Assembly: GCF_000416235.1 (NCBI RefSeq)
Contig: NZ_ATLO01000012.1
Coordinates: forward strand, 1-64,000
DNA length: 64,000 nt
Origin: Pseudomonas sp. CFII64
GTDB lineage: Bacteria > Pseudomonadota > Gammaproteobacteria > Pseudomonadales > Pseudomonadaceae
Direction: 5' to 3'
The notes under the pieces are model-generated. The model saw only the letters and a list, made by a program, of their open reading frames with translations. It was not told the origin of the DNA and searched no databases. Of this stretch, positions 22,023 through 35,319 are shown piece by piece (positions within the stretch are counted from its first letter, which is position 1; every line of letters begins with the position of its first letter). A program made the position numbers and the translations under genes.

Positions 22023-23348
22023 TCAGTGGAACTGTTCTTCTTCGGTGGAGCCGGTCAGCGCCGTTACCGATGAAGCGCCACCTTGAATGACCGTGGTCAT
22101 GTCGTCGAAGTAGCCAGTGCCGACTTCCTGCTGATGCTGCACGAAGGTGTAGCCTTTGGCGGCGTCCGCGAATTCCTGCTCTTGCAGTTTCACGTAGGCA
22201 GTCATGTCGTTGCGGGCGTAGTCGTGCGCCAGGTTGAACATGCTGTGCCACATATTGTGGATGCCGGCCAGGGTGATGAACTGGTGTTTGTAGCCCATTG
22301 CCGACAGCTCGCGCTGAAACTTCGCAATGGTCGCGTCGTCCAGGTTCTTCTTCCAGTTGAAGGATGGCGAGCAGTTGTAAGACAGCAGTTGGTCCGGGTA
22401 TTCCTTTTTGATCGCTTCGGCGAAGCGACGAGCTTCGTCCAGATCCGGTTTGGCGGTTTCACACCAGATCAGGTCGGCGTACGGCGCATAGGCCAGGCCG
22501 CGGGAAATCGCCTGGTCCAGGCCGGCACGGACTTTATAGAAGCCTTCTGGCGTGCGGGTGCCGGTCACGAACTCTTTGTCGTACGGGTCGCAGTCCGAGG
22601 TCAGCAAGTCAGCGGCGTTCGCGTCGGTACGGGCCAGGATAATGGTCGGTACGCCAGCGACGTCCGCTGCCAGGCGCGCAGCCGTCAGCTTTTGCACGGC
22701 TTCTTGAGTCGGCACCAATACCTTGCCGCCCATGTGCCCGCATTTCTTCACCGAGGCCAGCTGATCTTCGAAGTGAACACCGGCAGCGCCAGCTTCGATC
22801 ATGCTTTTCATCAGTTCGTAAGCGTTCAGCACGCCGCCAAAACCGGCTTCAGCATCGGCAACGATTGGCGCGAAGTAGTCGATATAGCCTTCGTCGCCCG
22901 GGTTTTTACCGGCTTTCCACTGGATCTGGTCGGCACGGCGGAACGAATTGTTGATGCGCTTGACCACGGTAGGCACCGAGTCCACCGGGTACAGCGACTG
23001 ATCCGGGTACATCGATTCTGCCGAGTTGTTGTCAGCGGCCACTTGCCAGCCGGACAGGTAAATCGCCTGAATGCCGGCTTTGACCTGCTGCACAGCCTGG
23101 CCGCCGGTCAGGGCACCCATGCAGTTGACGAAGTCTTTGTCAGGGCGGAACGAAGGCTTGGCACCCTGGGTGACCAGATTCCAGAGCTTTTCCGCGCCCA
23201 GCTTGGCGAATGTGTGTTCAGGTTGAACCGAGCCACGCAGGCGGACGACATCAGCGGCGGAATAAGTACGGGTCACGTTTTTCCAGCGCGGATTTTCAGC
23301 CCAGTCTTTTTCGAGAGCTGCTATTTGTTGTTCGCGTGTCAGTGCCAT
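22023..23348 (-). CDS. aceA: Isocitrate lyase
   Basis: Splits isocitrate into glyoxylate and succinate, the first glyoxylate-shunt step, in the cytosol. The 441-residue protein carries the catalytic loop KKCGHMGGK at residues 201-209 (nucleophile C203) and the VHFEDQL metal-site segment. The short form differs from the roughly 530-residue enzyme of P. aeruginosa and is the type found in fluorescent species. The ATG at 23348 (MALTREQQ) has a GAGG nine bases before it. The longer in-frame reading to 23435 lacks family sequence. It competes for substrate with the two isocitrate dehydrogenases encoded at 30-34 kb. Confidence 0.96.
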   Translation of the reverse strand: MALTREQQIAALEKDWAENPRWKNVTRTYSAADVVRLRGSVQPEHTFAKLGAEKLWNLVTQGAKPSFRPDKDFVNCMGALTGGQAVQQVKAGIQAIYLSGWQVAADNNSAESMYPDQSLYPVDSVPTVVKRINNSFRRADQIQWKAGKNPGDEGYIDYFAPIVADAEAGFGGVLNAYELMKSMIEAGAAGVHFEDQLASVKKCGHMGGKVLVPTQEAVQKLTAARLAADVAGVPTIILARTDANAADLLTSDCDPYDKEFVTGTRTPEGFYKVRAGLDQAISRGLAYAPYADLIWCETAKPDLDEARRFAEAIKKEYPDQLLSYNCSPSFNWKKNLDDATIAKFQRELSAMGYKHQFITLAGIHNMWHSMFNLAHDYARNDMTAYVKLQEQEFADAAKGYTFVQHQQEVGTGYFDDMTTVIQGGASSVTALTGSTEEEQFH

Positions 23349-23901
23349 GGAGATAAACCTCGTCGCAAAAGTATCGCATCGGTTTTGGGTGGAAAATTCC
23401 TTGCTCCGCCAAAACGCCCCGGTTATCGAAGGCACATGGATGGCTGCTCGCTAATCAGAGAAGTGGCTGATCGAGCCTGGTTTGCGTGGTTGCGACGGGT
23501 GAACGATGAGCTCAGGTCGGGAAGAGCGGGCATATGGCCTGACCCATGTCTGCAGTTCGGCTCGTGGATGCCTTGATGCAGTCACTTGACGGGTTGAGCT
23601 ATCGACCGATTACGCTTCCGTCCCTCAGGACAACTTCGTTCCAGTAGCAACCTCGTCAAACTGCCTTGTGGGCGGTACAGACACGAATCGGCTCAGTTGG
23701 GTAGGTTAGAGCGCGATCCGAAGGCTCTTTGCAGGGCCTCTGATTAGCGGGAGCGGGGCAATCATGCCTCGTCGTTTTTAGTCCGTCAAACGTTTTGTAG
23801 TGCTTTTTTATGCCCACTACATCTTTGGTCTAATACGACTAATCAGTCAGTTTCGGGCCCTTCGGTGCTGATTTTTCTGCGACCGCTGACAGGTAGCGGC
23901 T
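23349..23901. other. aceA upstream region without a gene
   Basis: A 553-base stretch between aceA and the next minus-strand gene. I find no convincing coding frame. It contains the promoter and operator candidate described separately. The remainder would be a long mRNA leader for aceA. Confidence 0.6.
23761..23821 (-). promoter_or_regulatory. Candidate aceA promoter and TGTAGTG operator
   Basis: On the minus strand TTGACG (23784-23789) and CATGAT (23761-23766) are 17 bases apart, a plausible sigma-70 promoter about 400 bases before aceA. Just upstream is a perfect inverted repeat, TGTAGTG-N12-CACTACA (23796-23821). TGTAGT/ACTACA half-sites resemble those I recall for the RpiR-type regulator RccR, which controls aceA in Pseudomonas. 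The 12-base spacing is unusual, so that link is tentative. Confidence 0.4.
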
Positions 23902-24642
23902 TCAGTCGAGGGTTTCGACCTTGACGCGCAGGGTCATGTCTTCCCGGCCTTGGGTGGAATAGCGGTTCGCCAGACCTTGCTGATCGGCGACCGACTGGTC
24001 GCTGGCACCGGCGAGGGTGATCCATTCGCCCAGGCGTCCACTGACCTGGCTGTCGGTGCTTTGTACCTTGATGACGTCCGGTCGCTCCTGGCTCAGGCGA
24101 TCACGGTTGGTGGTGATGCTCAGGTGCACCCTGTCGCCGGTGACGCTGGCGGTCACGTAGAAGCCTTGGGTGACGTTGCGGTACTCGGTGTTGCTCTGTG
24201 CATAGCCATAGGAATCGGACTGGGAGGTGGTCAGTGGCACACTCTGCCCGATCTGGATCAGTGCAGGCGCACCTTCAGTGGTCTGCACTTGCTGGACGCC
24301 ACCTTCACGACTGGCGGTGCCGTAATTGATGATGCGCGACTGATTGGCGCCTTGAGTGTTGCGTGCTGCGCTGTCGCTGGTGTCGACGCTGATCAGCAGG
24401 CGCTTGGGTGCGGTGTCGAGTTGGGTGATCAATGCCCGCAGCTCGTCGATCTTGCGCGGCTCGGCATTGATGATCAGTTGGTTGTTGTAAGCGCTGACTT
24501 TGCCGTCCTGGCCGAGGAACGATTTCGCCACCGGCAGCAGTTCATCGCTGGTGCGAAAATTGAGCGGGACGACTTCGGTAGCGGCCATGACGCACACGCT
24601 ACATGTGATGAGTATTGAGGTGAGCAGGCTGCGCATGAACAT
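23902..24642 (-). CDS. Exported secretin N-domain-like protein
   Basis: Predicted secreted protein of 246 residues. The first 20 or so residues form a signal peptide (MFMRSLLTSILITCSVCVMA). Residues 25-90 resemble the short N-terminal domain of secretins and TonB-like proteins: VVPLNFRTSDELLPVAKSFL, a helix, and YNNQLIINAEP followed by IDELRALITQLD. The rest (GQSVPLTTSQS, YRNVTQGFYVTASV) resembles the start of the secretin core. The pore-forming segment itself is absent. It is monocistronic, with no type II secretion or pilus genes nearby. Function is unknown. GGAG lies eight bases before the chosen ATG. Confidence 0.75.
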   Translation of the reverse strand: MFMRSLLTSILITCSVCVMAATEVVPLNFRTSDELLPVAKSFLGQDGKVSAYNNQLIINAEPRKIDELRALITQLDTAPKRLLISVDTSDSAARNTQGANQSRIINYGTASREGGVQQVQTTEGAPALIQIGQSVPLTTSQSDSYGYAQSNTEYRNVTQGFYVTASVTGDRVHLSITTNRDRLSQERPDVIKVQSTDSQVSGRLGEWITLAGASDQSVADQQGLANRYSTQGREDMTLRVKVETLD

Positions 24643-24730
24643 GTCCCTATCTCCACTGATACGTCTGGAAAGACTTGAGTTTGCCACTTTGTCGGCCTGA
24701 GAGGGGGCAAGTTGAATCGTGCATGGCAAA

Positions 24731-24783
24731 ACGCCCCGCAACCTCATCCCGGCCTGGTCAGGCTGAAATGAGGTGCGGGGCGC
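24731..24783 (-). terminator. Long hairpin ending the roxA-GNAT unit
   Basis: CGCCCCGCAACCTCAT (24732-24747) pairs with ATGAGGTGCGGGGCG (24768-24782), leaving one bulged base. On the minus strand it is followed by TTTTGC, a modest T-run. It sits between the acetyltransferase stop and the next gene. Confidence 0.65.
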
Positions 24784-24803
24784 TTATTTGCCGTATCGGG
24801 AGA

Positions 24804-25229
24804 TCAGCGGATATCGCGGACCATGTCGACGTGGGGAAGGCCAGCTTCCAGAAACTCTGCGCTGACAACAGTAAAGCCATGGCGCTGATAAAACGCTGTG
24901 GCATGCACCTGAGCGCTGAGCTTCTGTGGTTTGAGGCCGCGTCGCTCGGCATCGTCGATGACCGCGTTGAGCAGCGCATCGCCGACTTTCAGGCCGCGCC
25001 AGTCCTTGAGAACCGACAGTCTGCCGATCTCACCGTCCGGCAGCAGCCGTGCGGTGCCAATCGGGAAATCACCTTCATAGGCCAGGAAATGAATCGCGCC
25101 GGCATCTTCGGCGTCCCATTCCAGCTCTGCAGGCACGGACTGTTCCGCGATAAACACCGCTTCGCGAATTCTGCGAATCTCAATGTTGTCCTTTTGCCAG
25201 TCGGCGACTCGGACGTGGATTTTATTCAT
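24804..25229 (-). CDS. GNAT family N-acetyltransferase
   Basis: Single-domain acetyltransferase of 141 residues, ElaA/YjcF-like. The acetyl-CoA segment is present (IGRLSVLKDWRGLKVGDALL), as are HATAFYQRHGF near the C-terminus and the REAVFIAEQ start typical of the subgroup. The substrate is unknown. I chose the ATG at 25229 (MNKIHVRV), which lies inside the last codons of the upstream oxygenase gene (eight-base overlap), so the two are translationally coupled. Confidence 0.88.
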   Translation of the reverse strand: MNKIHVRVADWQKDNIEIRRIREAVFIAEQSVPAELEWDAEDAGAIHFLAYEGDFPIGTARLLPDGEIGRLSVLKDWRGLKVGDALLNAVIDDAERRGLKPQKLSAQVHATAFYQRHGFTVVSAEFLEAGLPHVDMVRDIR

Positions 25230-26388
25230 CGGCAAATCCCAGGCTTCCTTGTTTGACCAGCTCACAGAGCAGGTTTCGTCCATGTTCATCGCTCAGCCAC
25301 GGAGCAAGATTTTCGCTGTGCAACGCATCGGCGGCACAGATCATTTTCAGCAGCTCACGCAGGTGGCCGGGCAACAGGCGGCTCTGGCCGCTGGCGAACA
25401 GTAGCAGGTCTTCGTCAACTTCGGACCATGCCAGGCGTGCGCTTGGGTTGCGGATGAGAACTGCACCCTGTTCCAGACTGCCGAGCAAGTCTTCTTCCTC
25501 AAGCTCGGGACCCACCACCAGTTCCGGGTAGCGTGGCTCGGTCATGAACTGGCCGAACCAGGTGAGCAGCAGGCGCTCGTCGCTCATGTGTTCGGCCAGC
25601 AAGGCTTTCAGGCGATCCAGCGCGTCATGTTGAATCTGGTGCGGGTCACTGATCGGTTGGGCGTCGGCGTCGGTGTAGCGGTCTTCGTCAGGGATGAACT
25701 GGCTGAGGAAGTCGGTGAAGTGGGTGAGCACTTCGGCTGCGCTGGGTGCGCGAAAGCCGACCGAGTAGGTCAGGCATTCATCGACCGCAACACCGCAGTG
25801 AGCCAGGCGCGGTGGGAGGTAGAGCATGTCGCCGGGTTCCAGGGTCCACTCTTCGGTGCTCTGGAAGTCAGCGAGGATGCGCAGGTCTGCATGTTGCAGC
25901 AGCGCGCTCTCGGAATCGCACATCTGGCCGATCTGCCAGTGGCGTTTGCCGTGGCCTTGCAGCAAAAATACATCGTAGTTATCGAAGTGCGGGCCAACGC
26001 TGCCACCCGGTGCGGCATAGCTGATCATCACATCGTCGATACGCCAGCTCGGCAGGAAACGGAAATTTTCCAGCAGCTCGCTGACTTCCGGGACGAACTG
26101 GTCCACTGCCTGTACCAGCAGGGTCCATTCACGTTCCGGGAGTTTGCTGAATTCGTCTTCGGCGAAAGGGCCGCGACGCAGTTCCCACGGGCGTTCGCCG
26201 TTTTCAATGACCAGGCGCGACTCGACTTCTTCTTCCAGGGCAAGGCCGGCCAGTTCGTCAGGATCGAGCGGGCTTTCGAAGCCCGGTATCGCCTGTCGGA
26301 TCAGCAGGGGTTTTTTCTGCCAGTAGTCACGCAGGAAGACGCGAGCGCTGATGCCGCCCAACAATTGAAGAGGAATATCAGGATTCAT
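25222..26388 (-). CDS. roxA: Ribosomal protein arginine hydroxylase (RoxA/YcfD-like)
   Basis: JmjC-type, Fe(II)/2-oxoglutarate oxygenase of 388 residues. In the family it hydroxylates an arginine of 50S protein L16. The iron site is visible as H134-x-D136 in PHFDNYD with a distal histidine near H197 (LPPRLAHCG). The C-terminal half is the winged-helix dimerisation part. The start at 26388 (MNPDIPLQLLGG) removes a non-conserved extension. It forms an operon with the acetyltransferase. Name is by homology to YcfD. Confidence 0.88.
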   Translation of the reverse strand: MNPDIPLQLLGGISARVFLRDYWQKKPLLIRQAIPGFESPLDPDELAGLALEEEVESRLVIENGERPWELRRGPFAEDEFSKLPEREWTLLVQAVDQFVPEVSELLENFRFLPSWRIDDVMISYAAPGGSVGPHFDNYDVFLLQGHGKRHWQIGQMCDSESALLQHADLRILADFQSTEEWTLEPGDMLYLPPRLAHCGVAVDECLTYSVGFRAPSAAEVLTHFTDFLSQFIPDEDRYTDADAQPISDPHQIQHDALDRLKALLAEHMSDERLLLTWFGQFMTEPRYPELVVGPELEEEDLLGSLEQGAVLIRNPSARLAWSEVDEDLLLFASGQSRLLPGHLRELLKMICAADALHSENLAPWLSDEHGRNLLCELVKQGSLGFADE

Positions 26389-26423
26389 GTGTAACCTATT
26401 GAAAAAACGTGTTTTATAGACAG

Positions 26424-26452
26424 GAATAAAAACGCCCGGCACTGCCGGGCGT
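26424..26452 (-). terminator. Terminator of purB
   Basis: CGCCCGGCA / TGCCGGGCG stem (26433-26451) followed on the minus strand by TTTTTATT, 21 bases after the purB stop. Confidence 0.85.
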
Positions 26453-26472
26453 GTGCAACTGTTAAACGTGGG

Positions 26473-28593
<2,121 letters not shown>

Positions 28594-28594
<1 letters not shown>

Positions 28595-29724
28595 CAACGC
28601 TTGTCCTTGCTGTGCCAGGGTTCGGCGATTTCAATCACGCCGCCACCCATGCAGATTTCGCCGTCGTAGAACACCACGGACTGGCCGGGTGTCACGGCAC
28701 GTTGAGGCTCGTCGAAACTGGCTCGATAGCCATCAGCGGTCTGTTCCAGCGTGCACTGCTGATCGCCCTGGCGATAACGCACTTTGGCCGTCAGCCTGCG
28801 CGGCGTGCTCAGGTCGACCGGGTTGACCCAGTAGATCTGCGAGGCGATCAGTGCCTGGGAGAACAGCCATGGATGGTCGTTGCCCTGGCCGACGATCAAC
28901 TCGTTGTTTTCCAGATCCTTGACCAGCACGTACCACGGGTCATCGCTGGCGTCTTTCAAACCACCGATGCCCAGACCCTGGCGCTGGCCGATGGTGTGGT
29001 ACATCAAGCCGCTGTGGCGGCCGATGACTTCACCTTCGGTAGTCTTGATCTCGCCGGGTTGGGCGGGCAGGTATTGACGCAGGAAATCCGTGAAGCGACG
29101 TTCGCCGATAAAGCAGATGCCGGTGGAGTCTTTCTTCTTGGCGGTGGCCAGGCCGTGTTTTTCGGCGATGGCGCGTACCGCGGGTTTTTCCAGCTCACCG
29201 ACCGGAAACAAGGTCCTGGCGATCTGCTCGCCGCCCACGGCATGCAGGAAGTAGCTCTGGTCTTTGTTCGCGTCCAGACCCTTGAGCAGTTCAGTGCGGC
29301 CGTCGATGTCGCGGCGGCGCACGTAGTGGCCGGTGGCAATCAGGTCGGCGCCGAGCATCAGGGCGTAGTCGAGAAACGCCTTGAACTTGATTTCGCGGTT
29401 GCAGAGGATGTCCGGGTTCGGCGTCCGGCCGGCCTTGTATTCGGCCAGGAAATGCTCGAACACGTTGTCCCAGTACTCTGCGGCGAAGTTGGCGGTGTGC
29501 AGCTTGATGCCAATCTTGTCGCAGACGGCCTGGGCGTCTGCCAGGTCTTCGCGAGCGGTGCAGTAGTCCGTTCCATCGTCTTCTTCCCAGTTCTTCATGA
29601 ACAAGCCTTCCACCTGATAACCCTGCTCCATGAGCAGAACGGCGGAAACGGAAGAATCTACGCCGCCGGACATGCCGACGATGACGCGCTTCGTTGCTGA
29701 ATCGGAAAGGGCTGGATCACGCAT
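28594..29724 (-). CDS. mnmA: tRNA 2-thiouridylase MnmA
   Basis: Makes 2-thiouridine at position 34 of tRNA-Lys, -Glu and -Gln, using ATP and persulfide sulfur delivered by the Tus relay (encoded at 50 kb). The 376 residues include the PP-loop GMSGGVDSS. The two catalytic cysteines are at 108 (NPDILCN) and 204 (STGICFIG). The C-terminal beta barrel reads [16 protein letters not shown]. It precedes hflD with a one-base overlap. A TATA-poor gap of 60 bases separates it from the Nudix gene. Confidence 0.95.
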
Positions 29725-29784
29725 AGGGATTCAATGTGTGGCTTCGAAAAGGACGCGATTCTAACAGGCTGAGCTCGCCGAGTC

Positions 29785-30231
29785 TCACACGCTGTCGCGC
29801 AGCAGGCTCAGACTGAAGTGCTCGCCGCTCAGGTAATCGTCTACGCAGCGCATCACCAGCTCGCTGCGCCAGCGATCCTGTTCAGCCTGCAATTGATCAC
29901 GGGTCAGCCACAGTGGGCCGATGATGCCATCGTCCAGCTGATAGTCGGGATGATGCCGCAGGGGCTTGGCGGCGAAGCAAATACGTTGATACGTCACGCC
30001 GTTGCTGGGCGCGGTGTACAGGTATATCCCGATGACGCTGGTGAGTTCGACGTCCCAGCCGGTTTCTTCCAGGGTTTCGCGCACTGCGGCGTTTTGCAGG
30101 GTTTCATTCGGGTCCAGATGGCCGGCGGGCTGGTTGAGTACGGCTTTACCGGCTTTGAGCTCTTCGACGATCAGGAAGCGGCCCTGATCTTCGACAATGG
30201 TTGCGACGGTAACGTGGGCTTGCCATTGCAT
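29785..30231 (-). CDS. nudJ: Nudix hydrolase, NudJ-like
   Basis: Phosphatase of 148 residues with a complete Nudix box at residues 37-59 (G-x5-E-x7-RETLEETGW). The E. coli family member hydrolyses HMP-pyrophosphate and nucleoside triphosphates. Position upstream of mnmA-hflD-purB is as in enterobacteria and supports the NudJ name. It is likely the first gene of that group. Confidence 0.88.
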   Translation of the reverse strand: MQWQAHVTVATIVEDQGRFLIVEELKAGKAVLNQPAGHLDPNETLQNAAVRETLEETGWDVELTSVIGIYLYTAPSNGVTYQRICFAAKPLRHHPDYQLDDGIIGPLWLTRDQLQAEQDRWRSELVMRCVDDYLSGEHFSLSLLRDSV

Positions 30232-30296
30232 GGTCAGTTTCCCTGTGCAAACGGTGGTCGCGACAGTGCTGAGGTTATGCCTGTCGCAGATACAGA

Positions 30297-30319
30297 AACC
30301 CCGGCGCGAGGCCGGGGTT
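30297..30319 (-). terminator. Terminator of idh
   Basis: AACCCCGGC / GCCGGGGTT stem with a five-base loop, followed by TTCTG on the minus strand. It sits between idh and nudJ. The T-run is weak. Confidence 0.65.
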
Positions 30320-30361
30320 CCTTTAACAGCAGGCGTTTTTAGACGCCTGACCGATGCAGCC

Positions 30362-33076
<2,715 letters not shown>

Positions 33077-34333
33077 ATGGGCTACCAGAAGATTCAGGTT
33101 CCAGCCGTCGGCGAAAAGATCACCGTCAATGCGGATCACTCCTTGAACGTGCCTGATAACCCGATCATTCCCTTCATCGAAGGTGACGGCATCGGCGTTG
33201 ATATCAGCCCGGTCATGATCAAGGTGGTCGACGCGGCCGTCGAAAAAGCCTACGGCGGCCAGCGCAAGATCTCCTGGATGGAAGTCTATGCGGGCGAAAA
33301 GGCGACCCAGGTTTACGATCAGGACACCTGGCTGCCCCAGGAAACCCTGGATGCAGTCAAGGATTACGTCGTTTCCATCAAGGGACCGCTGACGACCCCG
33401 GTCGGTGGCGGCATTCGTTCCTTGAACGTCGCCCTGCGCCAGCAGCTGGACTTGTATGTCTGCCTGCGCCCGGTGCGCTGGTTCGAAGGTGTGCCCAGCC
33501 CGGTCAAGAAGCCCGGCGACGTCGACATGACGATCTTTCGGGAAAACTCCGAAGATATCTATGCCGGGATCGAGTGGAAAGCCGGCTCGCCCGAGGCAAT
33601 CAAGGTCATCAAGTTCCTCAAGGAGGAAATGGGCGTCACCAAGATTCGTTTCGATCAGGACTGCGGGATCGGCGTCAAGCCGGTTTCAAAGGAGGGGACG
33701 CAGCGCCTGGCACGCAAGGCCTTGCAGTATGTGGTGGACAACGACCGTGAGTCGCTGACCATTGTGCATAAAGGCAACATCATGAAATTCACTGAGGGCG
33801 CCTTCAAGGAGTGGGCCTACGAGATTGCGGCCCAGGAATTCGGCGCCACGCTGCTCGATGGCGGTCCGTGGATGCAGTTCAAGAACCCGAGGACCGGCAG
33901 AAATGTCATCGTCAAGGACGCCATCGCCGATGCAATGCTCCAGCAGATTCTGCTGCGCCCCGCCGAATATGACGTGATTGCGACGCTGAACCTCAACGGC
34001 GACTATCTTTCTGATGCTTTGGCAGCCGAAGTGGGCGGGATCGGCATCGCGCCGGGGGCCAACCTTTCCGACACGGTCGCGATGTTCGAGGCTACGCACG
34101 GCACGGCACCCAAATATGCGGGCAAGGATCAGGTCAATCCGGGTTCGTTGATTTTGTCCGCCGAGATGATGCTGCGTCACATGGGTTGGGTCGAAGCGGC
34201 AGACCTGATCATCAAAGGCACAAACGGCGCGATTTCCGCGAAAACTGTTACCTATGATTTCGAGCGCCTGATGGACGGTGCGACGCTGTTGTCGTCTTCG
34301 GCCTTCGGCGATGCGCTGATATCTCACATGTGA
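33077..34333 (+). CDS. icd: Isocitrate dehydrogenase (NADP), dimeric type
   Basis: TCA-cycle enzyme of 418 residues, homologous to E. coli Icd (416). The isocitrate-binding serine of the kinase site is in [13 protein letters not shown]. The metal aspartates fall in [14 protein letters not shown], and NADP contacts in [12 protein letters not shown]. AceK-type phosphorylation at that serine is possible. The ATG at 33077 (MGYQKIQVP) has AGGGAG about ten bases upstream. An upstream in-frame extension to 33020 lies in the promoter region. Confidence 0.96.
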   Translation: MGYQKIQVPAVGEKITVNADHSLNVPDNPIIPFIEGDGIGVDISPVMIKVVDAAVEKAYGGQRKISWMEVYAGEKATQVYDQDTWLPQETLDAVKDYVVSIKGPLTTPVGGGIRSLNVALRQQLDLYVCLRPVRWFEGVPSPVKKPGDVDMTIFRENSEDIYAGIEWKAGSPEAIKVIKFLKEEMGVTKIRFDQDCGIGVKPVSKEGTQRLARKALQYVVDNDRESLTIVHKGNIMKFTEGAFKEWAYEIAAQEFGATLLDGGPWMQFKNPRTGRNVIVKDAIADAMLQQILLRPAEYDVIATLNLNGDYLSDALAAEVGGIGIAPGANLSDTVAMFEATHGTAPKYAGKDQVNPGSLILSAEMMLRHMGWVEAADLIIKGTNGAISAKTVTYDFERLMDGATLLSSSAFGDALISHM

Positions 34334-34356
34334 ATCTGAAGGCTGCGAGGTAAGCC

Positions 34357-34393
34357 AAATCGGCCGGTTCAAGTCTCTGAACCGGCCGATTTG
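34357..34393. terminator. Bidirectional terminator between icd and cspD
   Basis: AAATCGGCCGGTTC / GAACCGGCCGATTT, 14 paired bases with an eight-base loop, between the converging icd and cspD genes. Confidence 0.8.
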
Positions 34394-34428
34394 TCATTTG
34401 GCGTAGATGGGTCGCACGCCGGGAGTCG

Positions 34429-34704
34429 TCAGGCAGTAACTTTATCGGTCTTGCTTGCGTGACTTGGGGTTTCAGCGGGTGCCGAAGCGTTATCGCTTAC
34501 GACAGCTGCCTGAATCTCCACAGCATGCAAGCCCTTGGGCCCCTGAATGATCTCAAAATTGACCGCCTGGCCAGCCTTGAGGGTTTTGTAGCCGTCCATC
34601 TTGATGGCCGAGTAATGGGCGAACAGATCTTCGTCTTTGCCGTCGGCAAGGATGAAGCCATAGCCTTTTGCATTATTGAACCACTTGACCTTACCGCTGA
34701 GCAT
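34429..34704 (-). CDS. cspD: Cold-shock-domain protein CspD
   Basis: Nucleic-acid-binding protein of 91 residues. The cold-shock fold has RNP1 (KGYGFI) and RNP2-like (DLFAHYS) motifs. It is followed by a low-complexity tail (SAPAETPSHASKTD) not found in short Csp proteins. E. coli CspD inhibits replication in stationary phase. The location opposite clpS-clpA is the same as in E. coli. The start at 34704 (MLSGKVKWF) has AGAGGG eight bases upstream. Confidence 0.92.
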   Translation of the reverse strand: MLSGKVKWFNNAKGYGFILADGKDEDLFAHYSAIKMDGYKTLKAGQAVNFEIIQGPKGLHAVEIQAAVVSDNASAPAETPSHASKTDKVTA

Positions 34705-34926
34705 AGTCACATCCCTCTGCAAAGGACTCCGTTGGGAGTATCATCCACCTCATCCGCCGGACCTAAAAAAATTTTGGTTGACTGCGCGGACCCTTTTTAC
34801 CCAATGTGGGTTCTATTGTTTGTAACACCGTTTAGCCGATAGTCAAGGTCATGCGGCGGTCCGTTTGAAAACCGGTCAGACTGAGGCTAATTATTTTCAA
34901 TCCGCCTTCTACGAACTCTTCTTTCC

Positions 34927-35289
34927 ATGCATGCAATCAGCAAGATTCGACTAACATTCAATCAGGACAGTCCAGGTTCCCGTGAGGATGATGCGGCTGG
35001 CATCGCAGTTCAGGACGCCAAGCCGACGCTACAGGCGCCGCCGATGTACAAGGTGGTTTTATTTAACGACGATTACACCCCGATGGATTTCGTTGTTGAA
35101 GTGCTCGAGGTGTTTTTTAACCTGAATCGTGAGCTGGCGACCAAGGTCATGCTGGCCGTCCATACAGAGGGACGGGCAGTATGTGGATTGTTTACCCGCG
35201 ACATCGCCGAGACCAAGGCAACGCAGGTGAACCAATACGCCAGGGAAAGCCAGCATCCGCTGCTCTGTGAGATCGAGAAGGACGGTTAA
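34927..35289 (+). CDS. clpS: ClpS adaptor
   Basis: N-degron adaptor that hands substrates with bulky N-terminal residues to ClpAP. The 120 residues comprise a flexible N-terminal part and the core, with [20 protein letters not shown] forming the hydrophobic pocket and [12 protein letters not shown] near the end. The gene lies 30 bases before clpA. No Shine-Dalgarno is obvious before the ATG, but the N-terminus fits the family. Confidence 0.95.
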   Translation: MHAISKIRLTFNQDSPGSREDDAAGIAVQDAKPTLQAPPMYKVVLFNDDYTPMDFVVEVLEVFFNLNRELATKVMLAVHTEGRAVCGLFTRDIAETKATQVNQYARESQHPLLCEIEKDG

Positions 35290-35319
35290 ACGCCGACCAC
35301 TTGGGTATGAGGTGAAGCT

